From Rhodospirillaceae bacterium (GTDB taxonomy: Bacteria > Pseudomonadota > Alphaproteobacteria > Rhodospirillales > Magnetospirillaceae): 13,987 bases of DNA. A program made the position numbers and the translations under genes. The first letter of the stretch is position 1. Every line of letters begins with the position of its first letter. The stretch is from positions 1 to 13,987 of the forward strand of contig DUZC01000025.1 of the NCBI GenBank assembly GCA_013349735.1, written 5' to 3'. Shown here piece by piece: positions 7,628-13,987 of the stretch. The notes beneath the pieces are model-generated. The model saw only the letters and a program-made list of their open reading frames with translations. It did not search any database and was not told where the DNA came from.

Positions 7628-8217
7628 GGCTGGGCTAACCCGGCCAGATCACCGAGAAACCGCTGCTGCAACTGATCCAAGGCTGTTTGAAAGGCCGCAA
7701 CCGCGGCTTCCGGGCTATTGCCGGCGGCCGGACTTTCCAAATGATAGTCATGCACCATCAGCAGACGATTGCCGCGGACCTGAATCAGACCGATTTCCGC
7801 ATCCACCACCACGCCGGCGGCGGCCCCGGTTCGCTGCTCGAAACGCCGCAGGCGCCCTTCGATAACATAATCCGCCGGCACTCTTAAATCCGCGGTTACC
7901 ACCTGCTTTGCGACACCGGCGGCGCGAAGGGTGGTTACCATCTGATCCCGCAGCAGCGACGCGGGCGGCTCGGTCCAGAAATGATAGCTATAGCGGGCCA
8001 ATTGCTGGGGCTGATCACCCTCTGAAAAGAGCAAGGCGCGTTCCGCCACCAAACCTTCTGCCCCTAAGCGCTGGACTTCCAGCACACCAGCGAAAATTGG
8101 CGCCGGCAAAGGCTTAACGACAGCAGTCTCCAAGCGGAAAAAAACATCCGGTGGCGGCGGGCTTCCGGCGCAGGCGGTCAAGGCCAGAAAAATGAGAAGG
8201 ACAGGGAGAGATCTCAT
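7624..8217 (-). CDS. ABC-type transport auxiliary lipoprotein (PqiC-like)
   Basis: The 197-residue protein starts with a short basic N-terminus, a hydrophobic segment and the lipobox LTAC. It is therefore predicted to be cleaved and lipidated at C16 and carried to the outer membrane, since S and P rather than D follow shortly after the cysteine. The mature part resembles the ABC transport auxiliary domain (PF03886 type, as in PqiC): FFRLE near the start, then a segment with Y-x-Y-x-F-W-T-E-P-P (YSYHFWTEPP) and a later VIEGRLRRFEQ. These lipoproteins work with MCE proteins as an outer-membrane partner in lipid transport. The ATG overlaps the MCE gene stop as ATGA and has its own strong ribosome binding site. 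No MlaC-type soluble carrier gene is seen nearby, so this protein may provide the outer-membrane docking. Confidence 0.87.
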   Translation of the reverse strand: MRSLPVLLIFLALTACAGSPPPPDVFFRLETAVVKPLPAPIFAGVLEVQRLGAEGLVAERALLFSEGDQPQQLARYSYHFWTEPPASLLRDQMVTTLRAAGVAKQVVTADLRVPADYVIEGRLRRFEQRTGAAAGVVVDAEIGLIQVRGNRLLMVHDYHLESPAAGNSPEAAVAAFQTALDQLQQRFLGDLAGLAQP

Positions 8218-9191
8218 TTTGGGGCCACCTCCGTGCCGGGTTTTGTACCGCCCAACAGCAGGCCGGGATTTTGACGAATTTCACGACTGAACTCATTCAT
8301 ATTGCGTGCCGTACCTTCCAGATTGAAGGTGATTGAGTCGATATTGCGGGACACCGCCTGCAGGCTGTATCTCAGGTCCCCCAGGCTTTCGCTGACCTTT
8401 TCGCTGTTACTGCCAACCGCCTTATCTAAGGATGACAGCACCTCATCGACCTTGCTTTTGCTGCTGCGTAAACTGCCGGTCAGGTCCGCCAGGTTGGTTG
8501 CCGCCTGTTCAGCCCCATTGATTACATTGTCGATTTTACGGGTGTTATCGGGACTGAAGACCCGGGTCAAACCATGGCTCATCTGCTCCAGATTTGCTGA
8601 AATCCGCGGTGTTTTGTCAGCCAGATCCGAAGACAAAGACAAGAGATTATCCAGCAGTTGGGGTGCTCTTTGTTCCAAAACGGGCCCTAAAGACGCAACC
8701 GTCCGGTTCAAAGAGTCAACCAGGGGCCGCAGGCCTGTCTGACTGAGATTGGTCACCTCGGCCGCGATGTCGGCCATGGCCGAGAACAGATTCCCGCCGG
8801 CTTGACTGCGAAGTTGCGCGCCAGGCTTGAGCAAGGTCGGACTGGAACCGCCCCGGATATCGACGACCAGCGCGGCCAGCAGTCCCGAAGCGGCGATACG
8901 GGCGACGCTGTCTTCTGGGATCGGCCAGTCTTTTTTTACCGCCAAATGGACGGTAAAATTCAGTTTGGCACCATCATGGCGGGGTTCGATATCGTCGACC
9001 TGGCCAATGGCGAAGCCTTCATAGAGAACCTTTGAGCCATATTTCAGACCGGCAACATTCTCATAGCTGGCACTGTAGCTGTCCTCGCTTCCTGTTCTTC
9101 CTGAAATCAACCCAATGGAAAGAACCAAAGCCACCAACATGGCCAAAACGAAACCACCCACCAGCACATAGTTCGTTCGACCATCACGCAT
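8214..9191 (-). CDS. MlaD/MCE-family lipid-transport protein with long helical C-terminus
   Basis: I start the gene at ATG 9191, giving 325 residues. AAGGA (9199-9203, minus strand) lies seven bases upstream, and the N-terminus MRDGRTNYVLVGGFVL is typical of the family. A longer frame starting at 9254 would add 21 residues of unlikely sequence. One N-terminal membrane helix (about 8-29) is followed by a single MCE domain (about 37-115) with YENVAGLKYGSKVLYEGFAI. Residues 135-305 are rich in heptad-like leucines and polar residues and predicted helical or coiled coil. E. coli MlaD is only about 180 residues, so this C-terminal arm is a large addition. The protein should be anchored in the inner membrane, assemble as a hexameric ring on the permease and pass phospholipids into the periplasm. 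It follows the ATPase gene after a four-base gap. Confidence 0.9.
   Translation of the reverse strand: MRDGRTNYVLVGGFVLAMLVALVLSIGLISGRTGSEDSYSASYENVAGLKYGSKVLYEGFAIGQVDDIEPRHDGAKLNFTVHLAVKKDWPIPEDSVARIAASGLLAALVVDIRGGSSPTLLKPGAQLRSQAGGNLFSAMADIAAEVTNLSQTGLRPLVDSLNRTVASLGPVLEQRAPQLLDNLLSLSSDLADKTPRISANLEQMSHGLTRVFSPDNTRKIDNVINGAEQAATNLADLTGSLRSSKSKVDEVLSSLDKAVGSNSEKVSESLGDLRYSLQAVSRNIDSITFNLEGTARNMNEFSREIRQNPGLLLGGTKPGTEVAPK
8227..8232 (-). promoter_or_regulatory. Strong ribosome binding site of the auxiliary lipoprotein gene
   Basis: A perfect GGAGGT lies inside the end of the MCE gene, nine bases before the lipoprotein ATG. It is the best Shine-Dalgarno match in the operon. It suggests that the lipoprotein is also initiated independently of upstream translation, perhaps at higher yield. 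Confidence 0.65.
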
Positions 9192-9195
9192 CCCG

Positions 9196-9981
9196 TTATC
9201 CTTCCCCCAGCAGTCGGCGCAAGTAAGCGTCCCGGTCAAGCAACGCTTCGACATTTCGACGGTTCAACAGATCCTGTACGCGGGGCAATGAACTGGCTCG
9301 CACCGCGTCTTTGCTGCCCAAAGCAATCACTTCTCCGCCATCCAGAACGCAGATCCGATCCGCAATACGAAAAGCGCTGTCAAGATCGTGGGTTACCACC
9401 ACAATGCTCATGCCCAAGGCCTCGCGCAATCTCAGGATCAGCTCATCAATGGCCGAGGACACCGCCGGATCAAGCCCCGCGGAAGGCTCATCGCAGAACA
9501 GCAGGCGGGGGTCCAGCACGATTGCGCGGGCCAATGCCGCCCGTTTGATCATCCCTCCCGAAAGTTCTGAGGGCTTTAGATCGCCAAAGCCAGCAAGATT
9601 GACCACTTCGAGCTTCATTTGGGCGATGATGTTCATGGTTTTTTCGTCGAGATCGCTATGTTCCCGCAAAGGCAGTTTGATATTTTCGGCCAGGCTCAAA
9701 GAACTGAACAAAGCGCCGCTTTGAAAGGCCACGCCGATCTGGCGGCGCAAGGCCAGCATTTCCAGGGCCGGCAAATGATGCATGTCATGGCCAAGCAGAC
9801 GAACTACGCCTTGAGTGGGACGCAACAGCCCAAGCAAATGGTTGAACAAGGTGCTTTTGCCCGAACCTGATCCCCCCATAATCACCATGATTTCGCCTTC
9901 GGCGACGGAAAGATCGATCCCTTTCAGGACCATTCTATCGCCGTAATGGGTGACCAGGCCCTGGACTTCGACGACGTTCAT
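9196..9981 (-). CDS. MlaF-type ABC transporter ATP-binding protein
   Basis: The 261-residue ATPase energises the lipid transporter from the cytosolic side. Visible motifs are Walker A GGSGSGKST at 36-44, the Q-loop Q87, the signature LSGGM at 140-144, Walker B LLFCDEP at 160-166 and the switch H198. The C-terminal extension ending RDAYLRRLLGEG is usual for MlaF-type subunits. The start is ATG at 9981, overlapping the permease stop as ATGA. The open frame continues 98 codons further upstream to 10275, but that part is the permease gene read in another frame: it is rich in Arg, Gly and Cys and has no ABC sequence. No clear ribosome binding site precedes the ATG, which fits translational coupling. 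All catalytic residues are intact. Confidence 0.94.
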   Translation of the reverse strand: MNVVEVQGLVTHYGDRMVLKGIDLSVAEGEIMVIMGGSGSGKSTLFNHLLGLLRPTQGVVRLLGHDMHHLPALEMLALRRQIGVAFQSGALFSSLSLAENIKLPLREHSDLDEKTMNIIAQMKLEVVNLAGFGDLKPSELSGGMIKRAALARAIVLDPRLLFCDEPSAGLDPAVSSAIDELILRLREALGMSIVVVTHDLDSAFRIADRICVLDGGEVIALGSKDAVRASSLPRVQDLLNRRNVEALLDRDAYLRRLLGEG

Positions 9982-10781
9982 CGGGTCACGGCAAAAGCAA
10001 AGATCATGTCGGTGACTACGATCGCCGAAATGGCATGAACCACGGAACGGGTCGTCATCCGGCCGACTCCTTCGGCCCCCCCATCGACCAGGGCCCCATT
10101 GACCACGCCCACCAAAGTGATCAGGACGGCGAAGATCGCACTTTTCGCTAAACCATGGGCCAGATCGCCCAGTCGCAGCGCTTCGATGATCTGGCTGGCA
10201 TAGGCGCCGAAACTGATTTCCAAATCGTGGCTGACAACAAACCCTGCCCCCGTTAGGGCAACCAGATGGGACCAAAGGGTCAAAAGCGGCAACATCACCA
10301 CCATCGCCACCAGAGGCGGCACGACCAGATAACGCACGGGTTCGATACCCATCACCGTAAGGGCATCGATTTCCTGATTGATCTTCATGGTTCCCAGGCG
10401 CGCCGCCAATGCCGAGCCCGAACGCCCTGCCACCAGAATACCGGTAATCAGCGAAGAAAATTCGCGTACGACGGAAAGGGCGATGCCGGTCGCCACACGG
10501 GATTCAGCGCCGAAACTGCGCAGCGAATAAATGCCCTGGATTGCCAGCATGACGCCGATTGTGAAAGTCAAAACCGTAAGGATGGGCAGGGCGTCGACAC
10601 CGATTTCACGGGCCTGGGCCAAAACCGCAGAAAACCGCACCGGCTGTTTCTGGCGATGACCGACGACCAGCCAATAAAGACTTTCCGAGAAAAGCTTGGC
10701 GGCAAATCCGATTTCATCCAGCCATTCGATGGTTGCGCGGCCAATGCGGTCCAGCAGTCGGACCCCCGCTTCACCCTTCAC
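9978..10781 (-). CDS. MlaE-type ABC transporter permease
   Basis: The 267-residue integral membrane protein is the permease of an Mla-type phospholipid transporter. After an amphipathic N-terminal region (1-55) there are hydrophobic segments at about 63-87, 151-183, 209-232 and 246-264. The cytoplasmic family signature is at 119-148 and contains GRSGSALAARLGTMKINQEI and DALTVMGIEP, which contact the ATPase. The start is GTG at 10781, overlapping the STAS gene stop as GTGA; GGGGAA five bases upstream supports it. The length fits the family (about 255-270). It is expected to form a dimer with two ATPase subunits and the MCE hexamer, with the preceding STAS protein as a candidate regulatory subunit. 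Confidence 0.94.
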   Translation of the reverse strand: MKGEAGVRLLDRIGRATIEWLDEIGFAAKLFSESLYWLVVGHRQKQPVRFSAVLAQAREIGVDALPILTVLTFTIGVMLAIQGIYSLRSFGAESRVATGIALSVVREFSSLITGILVAGRSGSALAARLGTMKINQEIDALTVMGIEPVRYLVVPPLVAMVVMLPLLTLWSHLVALTGAGFVVSHDLEISFGAYASQIIEALRLGDLAHGLAKSAIFAVLITLVGVVNGALVDGGAEGVGRMTTRSVVHAISAIVVTDMIFAFAVTR

Positions 10782-11107
10782 GTCTGTTCCCCGGACGGCC
10801 GTGTACGAATATCAAAAACCTGGTCCAGGCGCGCCAATTTCAAAACCCGCATGGCCGCCACACTAACGTTCTGAAGATAAAAACCCAAATGTCGCTGACG
10901 CGAGGCCTGATAGGCTTCTACCAGCGCGGCCACCCCGGAACTGTCAATATAGGCAACCCCGGCCAAATCCACCGCCACCGCCCGGCCTTCGGCCAGCTTA
11001 CCCAACACTTCCCTGCGAAGCTCGGAACTATTGCCAAGATCAATTTCACCGGTCACGGCGATGATGGTTGCCTGGGCATCGGCGACAATTGCGAATGTCA
11101 TGCTCAT
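10778..11107 (-). CDS. STAS-domain protein (SpoIIAA/RsbV-like anti-anti-sigma fold; candidate MlaB-position subunit)
   Basis: The 109-residue protein is a single STAS domain. VAVDLAGVAYIDSSGVAALV at 44-63 matches the SpoIIAA/RsbV phosphorylation loop: the serine next to the aspartate in DSSG (S56) is the expected target of an RsbW-type kinase. The nearby TGEIDLGNSSELR at 19-31 is also classic for the fold. It has no signal peptide or membrane segment. The gene overlaps the phosphatase/kinase gene upstream (ATGA) and the permease gene downstream (GTGA). It could be a partner-switching antagonist, the MlaB-like subunit that binds the transporter ATPase, or both. In E. coli, MlaB is a STAS protein required for MlaFE activity. 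The family is certain; the partner is inferred from gene order. Confidence 0.93.
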   Translation of the reverse strand: MSMTFAIVADAQATIIAVTGEIDLGNSSELRREVLGKLAEGRAVAVDLAGVAYIDSSGVAALVEAYQASRQRHLGFYLQNVSVAAMRVLKLARLDQVFDIRTRPSGEQT

Positions 11108-12774
11108 GAGAGGGCCTTTGTCATGCGTAACAGATTTCCAGCCCCTTCCGGGGCCGGCAAAAAGCAGACCTGATCCATTATCGTCCGGATGAAGTGGGTT
11201 CCCAGACCGCCGGGCCGCAATTTATCGATCGGGCGCGGACCAATTTGGCTGACATCCACCGGTGCGGCAAAATCGATCAATTGAATTTCCAACCCCTCTT
11301 CTGCAACCACCCGAATTTCGAGGTAAACATCCCCTTCACCATGATAGGCATGTCGCAGAATATTCTGCACGGCTTCATCGACAGCAAGCACAACTTCGGC
11401 CGCGGACTCGGCCGAACAGCCTGCCGCGCCGGCTGCCGCCTCGACCCGTTGGCGAAGTTCGCACAAACCCTCGGGCGAGGCTTTGAAGCGACTGGCGAAC
11501 AAGGGCTTGGGACGAAAATCCTCGACGGCCATCAAAGTGAGATCATCCCGCAGGACCGCCGCCCCTTTGGTTAAGGCCTCAATGATCGCCGTCAGCCGGT
11601 GATCCAGATCAAGCGCAGCAACGCTGTTGATCATGCGTTCCACGCCCTGGCTTCCCAGCATAACCCCATCACAGCTGGATTCCGTTAAGCCATCGGTGAA
11701 CAGATAAAGACAGCCACCACCCAGGGCGAGCCAGGTCTCTGGCATGTTTTGCGGAACCAAGTCGACAGCGATGCCCAAGGGGGGCGTATCCGCGTCAAAG
11801 CTTGTAAATGTAAGCCCTTGATGTAAAAGCGGCGGCTCATGCCCGGCATTGGCCAAGAGAATTGTGCCACTGCGGCGGTCAAGAAACCCCGCGACCATCG
11901 TTACAAAAGTTCCACCGGCCCCTGCCGTTTCACACAACTCGGCATTGATGGCCGCCAGCAAGGCTCCGGGGCGCCGATGGGCCTTGGCGAGGCAATGAAA
12001 CAGGCTGATCGTCTTGGCCATCAGCAAAGAGGCGTTGATCCCTTTACCGGAGACATCCCCAACCGCGAAGGCCACCCGCTCATCGGAAAGGGGCAAAATA
12101 TCAAAAAAATCACCCGACACCGCATAGGCCGGACGATTGATTCCCGCCACCGGACAGTCCTTCGGCCTATGGCTGGGTAACATACCCCTTTGAATTTCCG
12201 CCGCCAGTTCGACTTCGCGGCGCAACCGTTCCTGCTCAACCAGCCCGCGGGTCAGCCGGGCATTACTGATGGCCAAGGCGGCCGAAACACCCAAGGTCCG
12301 CAGCAATTGACGATCCGAGGAATGAAACAGCTGTCCACCGGCCTTGTTCAGCAATTCGATGGCCCCCAGCCTTTCGCTGCGCACCGACAACGGCGCGCAA
12401 AGGATCGAGCGGGTCGAGAATCCGGTCTTTGCGTCAACCAACGCTCCGAAATGGGGGTCGCGGCCGGCCTCCTTGACGAACATGGCTTGATTCTTCTCGA
12501 CGACCTTGCCCACCACCCCGGTGCCCGGCGCTAAACGCAATCCGGTAATATCCACGGGACCAACACAGGCGCGACAGACCAGTTCCCCGGTCTTCTCGTC
12601 GATAAGAAACAGGCTCGCGGCCTCGGCATCGACAAAAGCGGCCACTCGCGCCAAGCCCTGGTGCAAAGTCTGGTCAAGGTCGCGCGAATTGGCAAAGGCA
12701 TGGCTCATCTCGGCAATAAGATCCAATTGCCGATGGTAATCGTCCGGAAGCTGAGGATCGGGCGGCACTGTCAT
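11104..12774 (-). CDS. GAF-SpoIIE phosphatase-HATPase fusion (RsbU/RsbW-like partner-switching regulator)
   Basis: The 556-residue protein has a GAF sensor domain (about 32-172), a linker helix with VELAAEIQRGMLP, a PP2C/SpoIIE phosphatase domain (about 205-417) and a C-terminal RsbW-type GHKL ATPase domain (about 428-555). Phosphatase metal motifs are intact: SGDFFD (D222), GDVSGKG (D240), NAGHEPPLL, FTDGLTES (D361) and RDDLTL (D411). The kinase N-box is VVLAVDEAVQNILRHAY at 461-477 and the glycine lid GGLGTHF at 522-528; the DxG motif reads DFA at 501-503. It should both dephosphorylate and phosphorylate a STAS partner in the cytosol, presumably the one encoded next. I chose ATG 12774; an in-frame TTG at 12783 is possible, and neither has a clear ribosome binding site. 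The gene follows prfC after 43 bases. Confidence 0.9.
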   Translation of the reverse strand: MTVPPDPQLPDDYHRQLDLIAEMSHAFANSRDLDQTLHQGLARVAAFVDAEAASLFLIDEKTGELVCRACVGPVDITGLRLAPGTGVVGKVVEKNQAMFVKEAGRDPHFGALVDAKTGFSTRSILCAPLSVRSERLGAIELLNKAGGQLFHSSDRQLLRTLGVSAALAISNARLTRGLVEQERLRREVELAAEIQRGMLPSHRPKDCPVAGINRPAYAVSGDFFDILPLSDERVAFAVGDVSGKGINASLLMAKTISLFHCLAKAHRRPGALLAAINAELCETAGAGGTFVTMVAGFLDRRSGTILLANAGHEPPLLHQGLTFTSFDADTPPLGIAVDLVPQNMPETWLALGGGCLYLFTDGLTESSCDGVMLGSQGVERMINSVAALDLDHRLTAIIEALTKGAAVLRDDLTLMAVEDFRPKPLFASRFKASPEGLCELRQRVEAAAGAAGCSAESAAEVVLAVDEAVQNILRHAYHGEGDVYLEIRVVAEEGLEIQLIDFAAPVDVSQIGPRPIDKLRPGGLGTHFIRTIMDQVCFLPAPEGAGNLLRMTKALS

Positions 12775-12817
12775 GACGCGCAACTATGCGCCAGCTTGGC
12801 CAAGAGGTAAATGCAGC
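12775..12817. other. Spacer between prfC and the phosphatase/kinase gene
   Basis: The 43 bases contain a perfect 10-base palindrome, CTTGGCCAAG, at 12795-12804. It is not followed by a T-run on the minus strand, so it is not an intrinsic terminator. No convincing promoter fits here, so the downstream operon either reads through from prfC or has a promoter inside prfC. Confidence 0.4.
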
Positions 12818-13987
12818 TTAACCCTGCTCGCGGGTCGCGCTGAAGCGCAGCCCCGGAAAGTCCTGCTGAGCGCGGTTGAGAGTCCAGGCATTTCGCGCAA
12901 GAAAAACCATTGATCCGTCGCGATCTTCGGCCATCGACTGGCTATGCGCCTCGACGAATTTCTTGACCAGAAGCTTGTCCTCGGCATCAACCCAACGGGC
13001 TGTCTCGAAGGGAGCCTCTTCAAAACCAGCCTTGAGGTTATATTCGCTTTCAATGCGATTAGCGATGACCTCAAATTGCAGCTGACCAACCACACCCACG
13101 ATCCAGGTCCCGCCATTCAGCGGCTTGAACAATTGGCTTACCCCCTCTTCAGCCAAGTCCTCCAGCGCCTTTTTTAGTTGCTTGGCTTTCATTGGATCAT
13201 CCAGCCGAATACGTCGCAGCAATTCCGGCGCAAAGCTGGGTATGCCAGTAAAGCGCAGGTCCTCGCCCTCAGAAAGGGTGTCCCCTATCCGCAAGGCGCC
13301 ATGATTGGGAATGCCCAGAATGTCGCCGGGAAAGGCCTCCTCGGCCAATTCGCGATCGCGGGCAAGAAAGAACACCGGGTTAAAGACGGCCATTACTTTC
13401 CCTGTCCGGGTATGTTTGAGCTTCATGCCCCGGTGAAACCGCCCCGAACATAAACGAAAAAAAGCGATACGATCGCGGTGATTGGGATCCATGTTGGCTT
13501 GGACCTTGAACACGAACCCACTGACATTTTCTTCTTCCGGATCAACCGGCCGTTGAACCGCCGGCTGAACTCTGGGTGGCGGCGCCCGCTCGCCAATACC
13601 CTGCAGCAATTCACGAACCCCAAAATTGCGCAGGGCCGAACCAAAAAAGACCGGGGTCAAATGGCCAGCACGATAGCCATCAAGATCAAACGGCGGACAG
13701 GCCCCACGGATCAGATCCACCTCTTCCCGAAGTTTTGCGGCAGCGTCACCGCCTACCAGGTCATCCAGACGCGGATCCCCCAAGGGCATGTCAATCGCGT
13801 CCGGAATATGGTCCCCCCGCCCCTGTTCCAACAAAAGGACCTGGTCGGTTGCCAGATTGTAAATACCTTTCAGATCGCGCCCCATGCCAATGGGCCAGGT
13901 TATTGGACAGACGTCCAAGGCCAGGGTTTTCTCAACTTCGTCCAAAAGATCAAAAGTCTCGCGGCCTTCGCGGTCAACCTTATTGAC
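12818..13987 (-). CDS. prfC: Peptide chain release factor 3, 5'-truncated by the window edge
   Basis: The last 389 codons of RF3 are present, ending with TAA. RF3 is the translational GTPase that removes RF1 and RF2 from the ribosome after termination. The visible part opens with VNKVDREGRETFDLLDEVEK, whose NKVD is the G4 guanine-specificity motif. FFGSALRNFGV at 114-124 contains the G5 SA element. Domain II follows, with FVFKVQANMDPNHRDRIAF, and then the RF3-specific domain III with VGVVGQLQFEV. Full-length RF3 is about 525-530 residues, so about 140 residues including G1-G3 lie beyond the right edge. The TTG at 13943-13945 is an internal codon, not a start. The gene may share a transcript with the phosphatase/Mla-type operon downstream. 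Confidence 0.95.
   Translation of the reverse strand, partial: VNKVDREGRETFDLLDEVEKTLALDVCPITWPIGMGRDLKGIYNLATDQVLLLEQGRGDHIPDAIDMPLGDPRLDDLVGGDAAAKLREEVDLIRGACPPFDLDGYRAGHLTPVFFGSALRNFGVRELLQGIGERAPPPRVQPAVQRPVDPEEENVSGFVFKVQANMDPNHRDRIAFFRLCSGRFHRGMKLKHTRTGKVMAVFNPVFFLARDRELAEEAFPGDILGIPNHGALRIGDTLSEGEDLRFTGIPSFAPELLRRIRLDDPMKAKQLKKALEDLAEEGVSQLFKPLNGGTWIVGVVGQLQFEVIANRIESEYNLKAGFEEAPFETARWVDAEDKLLVKKFVEAHSQSMAEDRDGSMVFLARNAWTLNRAQQDFPGLRFSATREQG

Noticed and set aside
9192..9254. Upstream extension of the MCE gene by 21 codons
   Set aside because: It overlaps the ATPase gene and reads as unlikely sequence. ATG 9191 has a good ribosome binding site and starts the standard family N-terminus.
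9982..10275. Upstream extension of the ATPase gene by 98 codons
   Set aside because: The extension is the permease gene read in another frame, rich in Arg, Gly, Trp and Cys. ATG 9981 overlaps the permease stop and gives a normal MlaF-type N-terminus.
13943..13945. TTG as a possible start of the release factor gene
   Set aside because: The frame stays open to the window edge and the upstream residues include the NKVD motif of RF3, so the gene is cut, not short.
1..13987. tRNA or rRNA genes, CRISPR arrays, insertion sequences, prophage or defence genes
   Set aside because: I saw no cloverleaf-like sequence, no regularly spaced repeats, no transposase or integrase motifs and no terminal inverted repeats. 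Nearly all bases are in identified protein genes.

Overview
The window looks like a chromosomal housekeeping region of an alphaproteobacterium, probably of the Rhodospirillales. This is inferred from the protein families, the tight thrC / M16 peptidase pair and the moderately GC-rich codon use; no taxonomic marker gene is complete here. Coding is very dense: fourteen protein genes (two cut by the window edges), no RNA genes, no mobile elements and no gene-free stretch above about 120 bases.

Left part (1-5538). The window opens with the 3' end of an rlmE/ftsJ-type 23S rRNA methyltransferase on the + strand. It overlaps tail to tail with a minus-strand receiver/HD-GYP protein, a probable c-di-GMP phosphodiesterase. 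Reading right to left on the minus strand come a GTG-started M32 carboxypeptidase, threonine synthase (thrC), an M16 zinc peptidase overlapping thrC by an ATGA junction, and the HD-GYP gene. Between the M32 gene and the divergent elbB gene (5655-6317, +) is a 116-base control region with a perfect 8-base inverted repeat whose arms each contain an outward-facing TATGAT box.

Right part (6314-13987, all minus strand). Downstream of a 5'-truncated prfC (release factor 3) lies a tightly packed seven-gene run: a GAF-SpoIIE phosphatase-HATPase protein, a STAS (SpoIIAA-like) protein, an MlaE-type permease, an MlaF-type ATPase, an MlaD/MCE protein, a PqiC-type auxiliary lipoprotein and a TrmA/RlmD-family RNA methyltransferase. 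Six of the seven are joined in pairs by four-base ATGA/GTGA stop-start overlaps; the one exception is a four-base gap before the MCE gene.

The most interesting reading is that a complete partner-switching module (phosphatase and RsbW-like kinase in one chain, plus its probable STAS substrate) is built into an Mla-type lipid-transport operon. The STAS protein sits exactly where MlaB would be expected, and no other MlaB and no sigma factor is visible. This suggests, without proving it, that reversible serine phosphorylation of the STAS subunit controls lipid traffic between the membranes. The MCE protein has a long helical C-terminal extension and is paired with an outer-membrane-type lipoprotein, so the transporter may itself span the periplasm.
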